A DNA stretch of 64,000 bases, taken from assembly GCA_947631505.1 (NCBI GenBank), contig CANRLR010000010.1, positions 26,641 through 90,640 of the forward strand. Reading direction: 5' to 3'. Position numbers and translations under genes: made by a program. The stretch is from an uncultured Lachnospiraceae bacterium. Its GTDB lineage: Bacteria; Bacillota; Clostridia; Lachnospirales; Lachnospiraceae. The stretch's first letter is position 1, and each line of letters opens with the position of its first letter. The notes under the pieces are model-generated. The model was not told where the DNA came from, made no database searches, and saw only the letters and a program-made list of their open reading frames with translations. Below are positions 51,865 through 61,464 of this stretch, one piece after another.

Positions 51865-53250
51865 TTACATAAGACGCCATCCTGAATGATATTTATTCTT
51901 TAGTGTCCCTTTCTTCTTTTTTCCCCAGCCGAGCGGATAGCCGTCTACACAGACCAGCTGCCAGCCATCCTCCAATGCACTTTCTTCCGCGGTCAATGAC
52001 AGGGTTTCTCCTTTTAAATAGCGGATGACACGATTATCTTCCGCCGAAAGATTCAGACAGTTCCTGTACTCATTCATGGCCAGTGCCATCGCCAAAGACT
52101 GGCTTGGTTCAAATCGGTTTTTTTTCATTTCCCCCAAGAACAATCCACTTCGCAAAAACCGTAATCCCCTCATCTGTGGCAGCTCCTCCGGCATATAGTA
52201 GAGCATACCATTCTTACTCTCCAGCCGGTGTGCTTCAAAATTGCGGTTCAGATTTTTGCAGAATTCCTCAAAAAGCTTTTTCTCTTCTCCCTTAATTCCC
52301 TTTCTGCACTCCTGATAATGGGGACGGATAACGCCCTTCCGGTTCTTTTTATGAAAGAGTGCGAGAAAGTGTCCCTCGCCGTCTAATTTGTGCGGAAAAA
52401 TGCGGATGCATTTGCGGATATTCTCATCCGAACTGCCGATTAGCTCCGGTTTTCCCTCTGTAAAGTTCTCATATCCCTCCATGGATACCAATTCCATCGT
52501 TTCATCCATAGCAAGAATTTTTTCTACTGTCCCCTCGTCCTCCAATGGCGAAAAAGTACAGGTGGAATACAAAAGATAACCCCCCGGTCTTAACATCGGC
52601 AATGCCTGTTCTAATATTTCCTCTTGCAGCTTTGCATAAAAAGAGGGACCGTTCTGTTCCCATGCTTTTACCATGGATGGCTCTTTCCGAAACATCCCCT
52701 CTCCCGAACAAGGAGCATCTATTAAAATCTTATCGAAGAAATCAGTAAAATATTCCTGTAATTTTTTTGGATATTCCGTCACAATAAAACTATTTTCTAC
52801 ACCAAATAATTCTATATTTTTTAACAATGCCTTCGCACGCTTACTGCTGATATCATTGGCAATAAGAAGTCCTGTCCCTTTCAGTTTCGCTGCCAGTTCT
52901 GTCGCCTTCCCGCCCGGTGCCGCACACAAGTCCAAAACCACATCCCCTTTTTCCACAGGTAACCGGGATGCCGGGGTCATGGCACTGGGATCCTGCAGAT
53001 AATATAACCCTGCAAAATAGTACGGATGTTTTGCGGGCTGAATCTCACTGTCATAATAAAAACCATTTTCTACATATGGGATTTTTGTCAGTGAAAATGG
53101 GGCAATTTTCTCAAATTCCTCCACCGAAATTTTGGCTGTATTAACACGCAGGCCATATTTCCTGCTTTCCTCCATGGAGGCAAGGTAATCCTCGTATTCA
53201 TCTCCTAAAATGCGCTTCATCTCTTCACAAAATGCAACTGGTAATTCCAT
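51865..53250 (-). CDS. rsmF: RsmF-like 16S rRNA m5C methyltransferase
   Basis: 461 aa. NOL1/NOP2/Sun family: SAM motif VLDLCAAPGGKATELAAKL, ILIDAPCSGEGMFRK with one catalytic Cys and LLYSTCTFSPLEDEG with the other. A C-terminal extension (about 300-461) with a PUA-like part (VIRYLKGETL..DGWQLVCVDGYPLGWGK) is as in RsmF/YebU. It is third in the run anchored protein, cdd, rsmF on the minus strand. Confidence 0.9.
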   Translation of the reverse strand: MELPVAFCEEMKRILGDEYEDYLASMEESRKYGLRVNTAKISVEEFEKIAPFSLTKIPYVENGFYYDSEIQPAKHPYYFAGLYYLQDPSAMTPASRLPVEKGDVVLDLCAAPGGKATELAAKLKGTGLLIANDISSKRAKALLKNIELFGVENSFIVTEYPKKLQEYFTDFFDKILIDAPCSGEGMFRKEPSMVKAWEQNGPSFYAKLQEEILEQALPMLRPGGYLLYSTCTFSPLEDEGTVEKILAMDETMELVSMEGYENFTEGKPELIGSSDENIRKCIRIFPHKLDGEGHFLALFHKKNRKGVIRPHYQECRKGIKGEEKKLFEEFCKNLNRNFEAHRLESKNGMLYYMPEELPQMRGLRFLRSGLFLGEMKKNRFEPSQSLAMALAMNEYRNCLNLSAEDNRVIRYLKGETLSLTAEESALEDGWQLVCVDGYPLGWGKKKKGTLKNKYHSGWRLM

Positions 53251-53265
53251 AATGACTCCTTTATC

Positions 53266-53664
53266 TTAACCGAGCGAAAATCCATAAGGCAGCAGGGAGG
53301 AAAGCTTCTTTACGGTATACTCATCCTCGCTCTTTGCCATAATTACTTCAAATGTCCCTGCATCACAAAATTCTGCCATTACCTGAAGGCAGACACCACA
53401 AGGGGAAGGAGCTGTCATTTCTCCCTCTTTTCCACCAACAATAGCAATACATTCAAACTCCCTTTCTCCCTCACTCACTGCCTTAAAAAACGCGGTCCGC
53501 TCTCCACAATTGGTCGGTGTAAATGCCGCATTTTCAATATTACAGCCAGTGTAAATTTTCCCATTTTTACAGAGCAATGCTGCTCCCACCTGAAACCCGG
53601 AATAGGGAGCATATGCATATTCTCTCGCATTCATCGCATACCGAATTAACTCTTTTTTTTCCAT
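53266..53664 (-). CDS. cdd: Cytidine deaminase
   Basis: 132 aa, the small tetrameric type. Substrate segment YSGFQVGAALLCKNGKIYTGCNIENAAF, zinc ligands in NCGERTAFFKA (Cys plus the catalytic Glu) and in PCGVCLQVM. It deaminates cytidine and deoxycytidine in salvage, in the same theme as the pyrimidine phosphorylase at 3.6-5.0 kb. Confidence 0.94.
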   Translation of the reverse strand: MEKKELIRYAMNAREYAYAPYSGFQVGAALLCKNGKIYTGCNIENAAFTPTNCGERTAFFKAVSEGEREFECIAIVGGKEGEMTAPSPCGVCLQVMAEFCDAGTFEVIMAKSEDEYTVKKLSSLLPYGFSLG

Positions 53665-53667
53665 TGT

Positions 53668-56187
53668 TTACTCCATATAACTCACAAACCGATTTCCTGC
53701 TGCTTTAAATATTCTTTCATATTCTGCCCGGTTCACTATTACTTCTTTCTCTTTCTCTGGATTGAACAGATACAACTGCGTCGTTGAATAACCACTGATG
53801 ACCACCGCCTTATTATCACTGGTCATAGCAATCACGGCTTTATTACCACTGACAAAGTAAAGCACCTGTTCTAATGTACAGCCTTTCAAATTCACCGGAT
53901 GGCTCATATACCCCGCCAGCATATTGTAGACCGGCTTTTTCTGCTTGGTCAGTGCTTTGGCATCTGCCACAAAATGATTCTGTTTCAAAACCATATAGGC
54001 ACATGCGGCAAGATTTGACACGCCATTACCACTATGCATCATCTCCATTCCACCAATATTATTTTGCAGAAAACTTCCGCTTCTCTCCCATACGACCTGA
54101 TGGTCACTCGAAACTACGACACCCATCTGCTTATCTGCCTCCTGAATTGCCACTCTCGCACTTTCATAGGAACCGGTAATCCGTCCCACTGCATATACAT
54201 AGTATTTCGTAATTCCCGGCTGCTCCAGACGGACAAAACGTTCACTGCTGATTACGGACTCCGGCCCTTTCACCTGTTTTGGTTTATCCGGCATTTCAAA
54301 GGAAGATGGCAGCTGAATATACCATTCCGTCAATGATTTTTTCGTTACACGGGAGCTGTAACGCACTTTCTTTGTCACCGTCTCTGACTGGCTTAAAATA
54401 CTGTCTGTATCAGTAGCAACATATTCGCCTCCGGATTTTTTGCACAATTTCATATTAATTACATTTCCATTGGCAGAAATGCTCTGAATGAACTGCCCTT
54501 TTTTGGAAAAGGTTTTTCGTACGGTTCCCTTTGTATCTGCAATGTTTAATTCATAGCAGGGAATAACCTTTGTGCCGTCCCTATTCTGGGAGATGTCTGA
54601 TTTTTTTACAAAACCGTAGAGCACATTATCTTCCAGCACACCTAACAACCGGATATATGTGTCCTTATCCGGTGCATAAATCATGTTCCGCTCATCTGTT
54701 TCCAAATTGTACATCGTGATATTATCTCCATAACCGGTTGAAAGGGAAGAAGACCAGACATAACAATTCGCCCCTTCCATTGTCATGAAAGTATTGCTCT
54801 TAATGTTCTCCGCCAGCTTTTCGAGCCGTCTGCCCGACATATTATACGCATAGACTGTATTTGCCACTGTGAAATAATAGATTCCCCGCGGACTTACATA
54901 TCCATAAGCAGCAAAATCCTCTTTCAACTGCTGATAAGTGGTGCTGCTTGGCATATAGACCATTTCCTGTAAAACACCGTCTGCTGTATATTCATATAAC
55001 ACGACCGCCACATCTCCCTCATAGGAGCCACGCGGAAAATATCCGTATGCACAAAAATACAGATTCCCCTGTTCATCCACCTTTAAGAGCCGAATATCCT
55101 GCTCATTGTAGGCACGGTAAATATAAGAAGCATCCTCACTAAACGTCTGGTAAACTTTCATAATTGTATTTTTTGACATATCATATTGATATAGAACACC
55201 GTCCCGAACAAAATACAGAATTGTACCCTCCTGATTCAACAGCATCGTACTGTCATTATCCGATGTAATTCCAAGTTTCAGCTGGCTTGTCTGGGTACTG
55301 GCATAATCAGCATTGAATTCTGCCTCCATCGTACGGTCAAAATTGAGCAGATAATTTCGGCCACCGGCATAGCGTACACGGTAAAATTCTTTAATATGAT
55401 AGATTTCCTCGCCCGATGCCGTAGGTGCCTTAGCAAAGTAATTGTACTGTACACAAGCTGTTTCCATATTGTATTCTTTTACCGTTACCAGTTCTTCGGA
55501 AATTACTTCCGGTGACATACTGCCCCAGGTCACAAGTTCAGAACTAGACGTGATATCAACCTGTGCCAATGTATTATTAAGATTCTTACTGCTTGGCTCT
55601 AAATATCGTCCCAGTTCTTCCATTTTGCTCTTATCAAAGGTTCCCTTGTGAAATTTCTTAACAAATGCCAGTTTTTCAGCAAAATGAGAATTATCAATGT
55701 AATACTTTAGTCTTGTATAATAATGAATTTCTCTGCCATCTTCCGAAATTCCCATCAAATCCAGTATATATTCCGTACTGGTCTTGAAACCATAATCAAA
55801 GACGATATTTACGGTCTGCTGATTTTCTGCAATGGCCATAACATCCCCTGTATCATACACTTCTACTGACTCTTTATCTAAAATCCGATACTGTATACTG
55901 GTAAGCCTTGATGCTGTTTTGCCGATCTTCAGCTGCAGCGTCTTATCCGATGCCAGCGGCGTCATGGATTCTCTTAAAATATTGGCATCCATCGGTGCAC
56001 TGTATCCATACAATGTATTAAAGCTCTGTCCCTGTGCCGCCAGTGTAATATATGGAAATGTCTCTCCCATCAATTCCACTGTTTCACCGGAAGACGACAC
56101 ATCTGTCTCCATCTTCCGCCCAAAGAAAAACAGTGCTCCCACAAATATTAAAATCAATCCTACTATTTTATATATATTTTTAACCAT
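53668..56187 (-). CDS. Large membrane-anchored protein, propeller-like with C39-like C terminus
   Basis: 839 aa from the ATG at 56187 (GGGGA upstream). One N-terminal anchor (IYKIVGLILIFVGALFFFG), then a long extracytoplasmic region with repeated beta segments (ILYFVRDGVLYQYDMSKN, GIYYFTVANTVYAYNMSGRR) suggestive of a beta-propeller. The last 150 residues (SNLAACAYMVLKQN, GCTLEQVLYFVSGNKAVIAMT, VVISGYSTTQLYLFNP) resemble the papain-like C39 fold; catalytic competence is unclear. Unknown function; co-directional and 4 nt upstream of cdd. Confidence 0.65.
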   Translation of the reverse strand: MVKNIYKIVGLILIFVGALFFFGRKMETDVSSSGETVELMGETFPYITLAAQGQSFNTLYGYSAPMDANILRESMTPLASDKTLQLKIGKTASRLTSIQYRILDKESVEVYDTGDVMAIAENQQTVNIVFDYGFKTSTEYILDLMGISEDGREIHYYTRLKYYIDNSHFAEKLAFVKKFHKGTFDKSKMEELGRYLEPSSKNLNNTLAQVDITSSSELVTWGSMSPEVISEELVTVKEYNMETACVQYNYFAKAPTASGEEIYHIKEFYRVRYAGGRNYLLNFDRTMEAEFNADYASTQTSQLKLGITSDNDSTMLLNQEGTILYFVRDGVLYQYDMSKNTIMKVYQTFSEDASYIYRAYNEQDIRLLKVDEQGNLYFCAYGYFPRGSYEGDVAVVLYEYTADGVLQEMVYMPSSTTYQQLKEDFAAYGYVSPRGIYYFTVANTVYAYNMSGRRLEKLAENIKSNTFMTMEGANCYVWSSSLSTGYGDNITMYNLETDERNMIYAPDKDTYIRLLGVLEDNVLYGFVKKSDISQNRDGTKVIPCYELNIADTKGTVRKTFSKKGQFIQSISANGNVINMKLCKKSGGEYVATDTDSILSQSETVTKKVRYSSRVTKKSLTEWYIQLPSSFEMPDKPKQVKGPESVISSERFVRLEQPGITKYYVYAVGRITGSYESARVAIQEADKQMGVVVSSDHQVVWERSGSFLQNNIGGMEMMHSGNGVSNLAACAYMVLKQNHFVADAKALTKQKKPVYNMLAGYMSHPVNLKGCTLEQVLYFVSGNKAVIAMTSDNKAVVISGYSTTQLYLFNPEKEKEVIVNRAEYERIFKAAGNRFVSYME

Positions 56188-56279
56188 GTGAATCCCCATT
56201 CCCATATTTTTCATTATAAATATAGTTTAACGGCTTTTTCACAAAAGTGCAAGATATACACACAAATTTTCTGCCAGCA

Positions 56280-56285
56280 TATAAT
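56280..56285 (+). promoter_or_regulatory. TATAAT -10 box of the 126-aa protein gene
   Basis: TATAAT with TACACA 17 nt upstream (56257-56262); the start codon is 30 nt downstream. Confidence 0.5.
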
Positions 56286-56314
56286 GAATAATAAAAAAAG
56301 GAATGGAGATTTCT

Positions 56315-56695
56315 ATGAATCATTATTTCCATTTTGAAAAGCCTGCCGTTCCGACCATGGAGCCGGCAAGAGGGACCATGAAACTGTGGGAAATGGAAGA
56401 AGATGAGTCCTATTTAAAATATCTGTATCCTCAGATCACACAACAGATCAATGAATTTGTTGAGGATAGCTGTGACCAGATGGAATACGAAGGCAGTCTT
56501 ATGTTTGACCTATATCCGGATAAAACTGCTCTGCGGATTATGGCGTCCGGTATTGAAAAAGAATTCCGAAAAAAATACCCCGATTCCTATACACAGGAAG
56601 GAACTCTTCTCCGTGATATGATCGAGGTTGTATTATTTCATGAAATTATGTACCGTCGTAACCGCTATCGCAACCACAAGCGTCTTTATCTCTGA
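56315..56695 (+). CDS. Conserved hypothetical protein
   Basis: 126 aa from the ATG at 56315, which has GGAG 6 nt upstream; an in-frame ATG at 56303 overlaps that site. Small, acidic, soluble protein with LKYLYPQITQQINEFVEDSCDQMEYEG and an Arg-rich tail (YRRNRYRNHKR). No family recognised. Its 3' end overlaps the convergent phosphodiesterase gene by 10 nt. Confidence 0.68.
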   Translation: MNHYFHFEKPAVPTMEPARGTMKLWEMEEDESYLKYLYPQITQQINEFVEDSCDQMEYEGSLMFDLYPDKTALRIMASGIEKEFRKKYPDSYTQEGTLLRDMIEVVLFHEIMYRRNRYRNHKRLYL

Positions 56696-58156
56696 CCAAA
56701 GGCAAGCTTTTCAAACTCTGTTACAGGCATTGGTTTAGCAAACACATAGCCCTGAATCAAATCACAATCCATTTCTTTCAGGAAGTCTACCTGTGCCCGC
56801 TCTTCCACTCCCTCTGAAATGGTATGCAAATCCAGTGCCTGTGCCAACTGAATGACACTTTGAATAATATCCCTTCCCCGTTTATCATTATCCCCGCTGG
56901 CAAAAAACACCCGGTCCAGCTTCAATGCATCTACTTTTACATCTTTTAACATATTCAGGGAAGAATATCCGCTTCCAAAATCATCAATGGAGCAAGAAAG
57001 TCCTACTTCATGTATGTGTGACACTAACTCATTTAATGACTGCAGATCATTGTAAAATAAAGATTCTGTCAGTTCAATTTCAATCGTCTTTGGCGGCAGG
57101 TCATACTTTTCCAAAATCTTCTCGTATTGCTCAAAAAAATTGGGTACTTCAAAATGAGTTCTCGATAAGTTTACAGAAACCGGAACAATCGGTTTTCCTT
57201 CCTGATTCCATTTCTCCTGCATTTTACAGACTTCTTCGAACATATATAAATCAATATCTACAACAAAGCCATTACTCTCAAACAAAGGAATAAATTCATT
57301 GGGATAGATCATTCCCTCTTCCGGATCGATCCAGCGGACCAACGCTTCGGCCCCCGCTACAGTCTCACCCTTCAGCTCAAATTTAGGCTGAAGATACGGA
57401 ATGAAATGCCCCTGCTCCAAGGATTTACGCATTTTCATTTCTAATGTCTTTTCACGGCTTAACCGCTGCCTGTCCCGCTCATCATAAATTCCTATCGGAA
57501 CCATATGAGATGGAGAAATATTACGTCTTGCCAAGTTCGCATATTCCATAATGGCAGAAATATCATTTTCCCCCTGCTCAATAACATAGACACCATAGTA
57601 CAATATGATACCATAATGATTGCCATTCTCATCCTTTAGATCCGCTATCTGTTCACTGATTCGTGCCAGCCGGTGCTCTAACATTTTGATGGAATTAAAA
57701 CGCATTAAAACACCGAAATTATCTGCCATAATACGGCCGGATACCTCATCCCAGCGCAATTCTGCATCAATAATAGACTGCACTTTCTGCAGGACCATAT
57801 CACCCACGGAATCCCCGTAGTCATCATTAATTAATTTGAAACGGTCAATATTTGCATATACTAATACATAGGTACCGCTTCCCCCAATTAAATCCTTGGC
57901 AATTCTCTCAAATTCTTTTTTATTCTTTCCACCAGTTACATCATCACGTCCAAGTTTACGGTATAAAAACTTATATTTCATCAAAAGCACGGCAACTACA
58001 AATCCGGCTACCACAAAACAAAGCGACACTTTTACATAAACTTCTTCAAATGTTTCTAACGCTGTTAACATAATCAACACCATCATGATACTCAGCAGAA
58101 AATCACCAAAAAAAAACAGCTATTAATGGTTTGATTTTGGATATTATGCGCTTCAT
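56686..58156 (-). CDS. c-di-GMP phosphodiesterase (degenerate GGDEF plus EAL) with frame interrupted at a T9 tract
   Basis: The promoter (58188-58216), AAAGGAG site and ATG at 58156 give MKRIISKIKPLIAVFF and then, at nine T (58108-58116), run into TGA. Loss of one T would restore the frame into the 466-aa ORF starting at 58086, which has no binding site. The joined product (489 aa) has two membrane helices, a GGDEF domain whose active site reads MADNF (inactive), and an EAL domain with AEALVRW, ELTESLFYND, DDFGSGYSSLNML, KLDR and EGVE intact. It should hydrolyse c-di-GMP when in frame. Confidence 0.82.
58108..58116 (-). repeat. T9 homopolymer in the phosphodiesterase reading frame
   Basis: Nine A on the plus strand (T9 on the coding strand), directly followed by GG. 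Eight T would join the well-initiated N terminus with the long downstream frame. A candidate site for phase variation or transcriptional slippage. Confidence 0.85.
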
Positions 58157-58187
58157 GTGCCACTTCTCCTTTCTCTTCGGTTCATAT

Positions 58188-58216
58188 AATATAGCATATC
58201 TTTTGTCTTTTTACAA
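58188..58216 (-). promoter_or_regulatory. Predicted promoter of the phosphodiesterase gene
   Basis: On the minus strand TTGTAA (58211-58216), 17-nt spacer, TATATT (58188-58193), with the AAAGGAG binding site about 20 nt further on. Confidence 0.65.
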
Positions 58217-58223
58217 TCACCTT

Positions 58224-58637
58224 TTATGTGTAAAATTCAACTTTTTTCCCTTTTTGTTCAGTTTTAACAACAATATACGGAAAACTCTCTTTTTGACTGA
58301 CAATTTCACCATCCTCCGGTCCTGTCAGACTGGTTTCCATGCAAAGATTTTCCCCTTTTTCATATAATCCGACTACCTGTATACTAAAACCACTGTTTTC
58401 CTGTTCGCCATACCCCACTGCAGCATACAGATATTCGCCGTCTTCATAAGTCATCTGAAAGGGATTGATCTTCTTTTTATCAATCTCCTTTTGAAATTCT
58501 TCTGGAATATCAGCAGTCGGCACAACGGTGTAATCCAAACCTTTTCCCCTTTCACCTCCATCATTTACTGTTTCACAGCCTGTCGGCAAAAAAAGGCATA
58601 ACAGACACAAGATTCCAATTGAAATCCATTCTCGCAT
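58224..58637 (-). CDS. Lipoprotein with PrcB_C-like domain
   Basis: 137 aa with a lipoprotein signal ending in the lipobox LPTGC. The C-terminal part (EYLYAAVGYGEQENSGFSIQV and later ESFPYIVVKTEQKGKKVEFY) follows the pattern of the PrcB C-terminal (protease complex-associated) domain. It precedes the phosphodiesterase gene on the same strand, but that gene has its own promoter. Confidence 0.75.
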   Translation of the reverse strand: MREWISIGILCLLCLFLPTGCETVNDGGERGKGLDYTVVPTADIPEEFQKEIDKKKINPFQMTYEDGEYLYAAVGYGEQENSGFSIQVVGLYEKGENLCMETSLTGPEDGEIVSQKESFPYIVVKTEQKGKKVEFYT

Positions 58638-58711
58638 ACTCTGACCTCACAATTTCCTTGTTATCAGTGTATGCCTGCGAATTGTCTGTTATGCCTTGAA
58701 AAACAGCTCTG

Positions 58712-59635
58712 CTAATCGTCCAGCTTGATCCCCGCTAAAAGTCCTGCAAGAGAAGTTGTCGCCTCTTCGTCATGATATTCCATGCTTACCCCTTCCTCTT
58801 CTACCTCCGGTGCAATATCCTCTGCCTCTTTCATACTGAGACGGATTTTTCCCTCTTCCACTGCAAGAACCTTTACCTTCACTTCCTGACCCAGCTTTAC
58901 AACTTCATTCGGTGATTTTAAGAACTTATTACAGATCTGGGAAATGTGCACCAATCCGGTAAGTCCGTCACCTATATTGACAAAACAGCCGTATGGTTCG
59001 ATCCGTTCAATGACACCTATTGTCACAAAACCCTTTTGCAGCGCATTCAATTTCTTTTCATGCTCTTTTGCTGCTCTTTCTTTCGCTACCTCTTTCGCAG
59101 AGAGAACCAGTTTTTTCTTCTCTTTGTCTGCTGTTATAACAACAACTTCCAAAGTTTCCCCTACATAGCTGTCCACATCTTCCACATATTCCATTGCCAG
59201 CTGGGAAGCAGGAATAAAGCCGCGGATACCATCTAAAAATGCCACGACACCAGCATTGACGCTAGTCAGTACCTTTACCGTAAAAATGGTATGCTCTTCC
59301 ATTGCCCGCTCCATTTTCGTCCATGCTTCCTCTTCTTTTGCCTCTTTTAAAGATAATAATACCCGTCCCTGACCATCATCACTGTCTAACACCGTAGCTG
59401 TCAGTGTATCTCCGGTTCGGATTTCATCCATCGCATGGAAAGCCGGGTCATCACTGTATTCTCCTCTTGGAATTACCCCCTGGGAAAAACTGTTCAAATC
59501 AAGAATTACCTCTTCCTCTTCTACACTGACTACGGTACCTGTTACACGGTCGCCCTCATCAAAACGCTGGAATGAAGCATTGATCTGCTCTTCATAATCT
59601 GCCATAGTTTCTTCTTTTCTGATCTCTTCACTCAT
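58712..59635 (-). CDS. S1 RNA-binding domain protein (RpsA-like)
   Basis: 307 aa. Three S1 domains: GDRVTGTVVSVEEEEVILDL (about 27-100), FTVKVLTSVNAGVVAFLDGIRGFIPASQ (about 115-185) and GVIERIEPYGCFVNIGDGLTGLVHISQ (about 205-275). An acidic tail. Such proteins in Firmicutes bind RNA or ribosomes; the exact role is unclear and it is shorter than true ribosomal S1. The ATG at 59635 has AGGAGG 9 nt upstream. Confidence 0.87.
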   Translation of the reverse strand: MSEEIRKEETMADYEEQINASFQRFDEGDRVTGTVVSVEEEEVILDLNSFSQGVIPRGEYSDDPAFHAMDEIRTGDTLTATVLDSDDGQGRVLLSLKEAKEEEAWTKMERAMEEHTIFTVKVLTSVNAGVVAFLDGIRGFIPASQLAMEYVEDVDSYVGETLEVVVITADKEKKKLVLSAKEVAKERAAKEHEKKLNALQKGFVTIGVIERIEPYGCFVNIGDGLTGLVHISQICNKFLKSPNEVVKLGQEVKVKVLAVEEGKIRLSMKEAEDIAPEVEEEGVSMEYHDEEATTSLAGLLAGIKLDD

Positions 59636-59707
59636 GATTCATTTCCTCCTAAATTACTGTTATAATACTTTTTGTTCTAATACAATAATGTTGTATACGA
59701 TATCCAT

Positions 59708-60577
59708 TTACCGGCGGAGCTCTCCCAGCACATCTGCCAGTCGTGCAAACTCTTTTAACCCTAACTTCTCTCCGCGAATGGCCGGAGGCAGCTCCGCTTT
59801 TTCGATTGCCTGTCGGATTTCTTCTTTGGAGAAATCCAGTTCACTACTGTTCGTTAAACCATTTTGTAATGTTTTTCTCCGCTGATTAAAGGAAGCACGA
59901 ATCAGACGGAACATTAATTTTTCATCCTTTACCTCGACCGGAGTTCTGCTCAGACAATCTAACCGGATAACGGCACTTCCTACATTCGGTCTCGGCATAA
60001 AGCAATTTGGCGGAACATTGGCTGCCAGATAAGGTCTGGCATAATATTGGACCGCGAGAGAAAGGGCCCCATATTCTTTTGTGCCCGGTTGTGCTTTCAT
60101 CCGGTCAGCCACTTCCTTTTGCACCATTACCGTGACATTTGCCAGTGGGACATGACTTTCAAAAAGCCCCATTATAATCGGTGTTGTGATATAGTATGGC
60201 AGATTTGCCACTACCTTAATGGGGTTTCCATCATTATATCGGTCTGCCACTGCCTGAATATCCAGTTTTAAAATATCACCTTGCAGCACTTCCACATTAT
60301 CATAAGCTGATAATGTTTCCTTTAAAATAGGAATCAGATTATGGTCGATTTCGACCGCTAACACTTTTCCTGCCCGCTCACAAAGATACTGCGTCATCGT
60401 ACCGATACCCGGCCCGATCTCCAATACAAAATCTTCTTTTCCGACACCTGCCGCCGCTACAATTTTATCCAGTACATGAGTATCGATCAGAAAGTTCTGT
60501 CCGAATTTTTTTTGAAAATGAAAATCATGTCTTTGCAGAACTTCTATTGTTTCTTGTGGATTTCCTAATATTGCCAA
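59708..60577 (-). CDS. rsmA: 16S rRNA dimethyladenosine transferase
   Basis: 289 aa KsgA. KKFGQNFLIDTHVLDKIV, SAM motif LEIGPGIGTMTQYL, VVANLPYYITTPIIM (catalytic NLPY) and the RFIRASFNQRRKTL-type tail (LIRASFNQRRKTLQNGL). It dimethylates A1518/A1519. It follows tatD by 20 nt, the usual Firmicute order metG, tatD, rsmA. Confidence 0.95.
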   Translation of the reverse strand: MAILGNPQETIEVLQRHDFHFQKKFGQNFLIDTHVLDKIVAAAGVGKEDFVLEIGPGIGTMTQYLCERAGKVLAVEIDHNLIPILKETLSAYDNVEVLQGDILKLDIQAVADRYNDGNPIKVVANLPYYITTPIIMGLFESHVPLANVTVMVQKEVADRMKAQPGTKEYGALSLAVQYYARPYLAANVPPNCFMPRPNVGSAVIRLDCLSRTPVEVKDEKLMFRLIRASFNQRRKTLQNGLTNSSELDFSKEEIRQAIEKAELPPAIRGEKLGLKEFARLADVLGELRR

Positions 60578-60597
60578 ATTTCTGTTTCCTCGTCTTT

Positions 60598-61380
60598 CTA
60601 TTTATATGATAGCCGGTACATTTTTTTCGCATTCTCTGTTGTAATACGGATTACCTCCTCCGTGCTTATCCCTTTTATATCTGCAATCTTCTCTGCTACA
60701 TAAATGAGATTAGAAGAATCATTACGGGTCCCCCGGTTTGGTTCCGGTGCCATGTAAGGGCAGTCTGTTTCCAATACTATTTTTTCTAATGGAATTTCTT
60801 CCACTGTACGGACACATTTTTTCGCTTTTTTAAATGTGACCACACCACCGATTCCAATATAGAAGCCCATTTTCACATATTCTTTTGCCAGCTCCGGTGA
60901 ATAAGAATAGCAGTGAATCACGCCGCCACAGTCATAGGCTTTTTCTTCCGCAATTATTTTCATTGTTTCTTCTGCCGCATCACGGCTGTGAATAATAATG
61001 GGAAGCCTGACTTCTTTCGCTAATGTAATCTGACGCAAGAACCATTTTCTCTGCACCGCTGGTTGTGGTTCCTTCCAGTGATAATCCAAACCAAATTCTC
61101 CGATTGCCACAACCTTTTTATGTGAAGCATGGTCACTGATCCACTCCATATCTGCTTCTGTCAGCCCTTCCACTTCACTTGGATGAACCCCGAGAGCTGC
61201 ATAAATGAAATCATATTCCTCTGCCAGCTGCAACGCTGTTTTACTGGTTTCTATACTAGCCCCTACATTGACAAGCCAGCCTACCCCTTTTTCTTTAAGG
61301 GAGAGAAGCAGTTTTTGGCGGTCCTGATTAAATGCTTCATCATCATAATGACCGTGTGTATCAAAAATCATTGTTTTCAT
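60598..61380 (-). CDS. tatD: TatD family DNase/metal-dependent hydrolase
   Basis: 260 aa from the ATG at 61380 (AAAGGA upstream). Metal ligands: DTHGHYDDEAF, AIGEFGLDYHW, IIHSRDAAEETMK, GVIHCYSYS and LETDCPYMAPEPNRG, the last being the family signature. Members are 3'-5' DNases or tRNA-processing nucleases. Located between metG and rsmA. Confidence 0.94.
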   Translation of the reverse strand: MKTMIFDTHGHYDDEAFNQDRQKLLLSLKEKGVGWLVNVGASIETSKTALQLAEEYDFIYAALGVHPSEVEGLTEADMEWISDHASHKKVVAIGEFGLDYHWKEPQPAVQRKWFLRQITLAKEVRLPIIIHSRDAAEETMKIIAEEKAYDCGGVIHCYSYSPELAKEYVKMGFYIGIGGVVTFKKAKKCVRTVEEIPLEKIVLETDCPYMAPEPNRGTRNDSSNLIYVAEKIADIKGISTEEVIRITTENAKKMYRLSYK

Positions 61381-61404
61381 GGTCTTTCCTTTCAAATCAT
61401 GATT

Positions 61405-61450
61405 AACAAGAAGCACGGTACAGAATTCAGTTCGTACCGTGCCTCTTGTT
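61405..61450. terminator. Hairpin between metG and tatD
   Basis: A long stem (61405-61421 with 61434-61450, one mismatch) around a 12-nt loop. The T tract on the minus strand is short, so it may be an attenuator or processing site. Confidence 0.6.
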
Positions 61451-61464
61451 TTAAACAAAATCAA

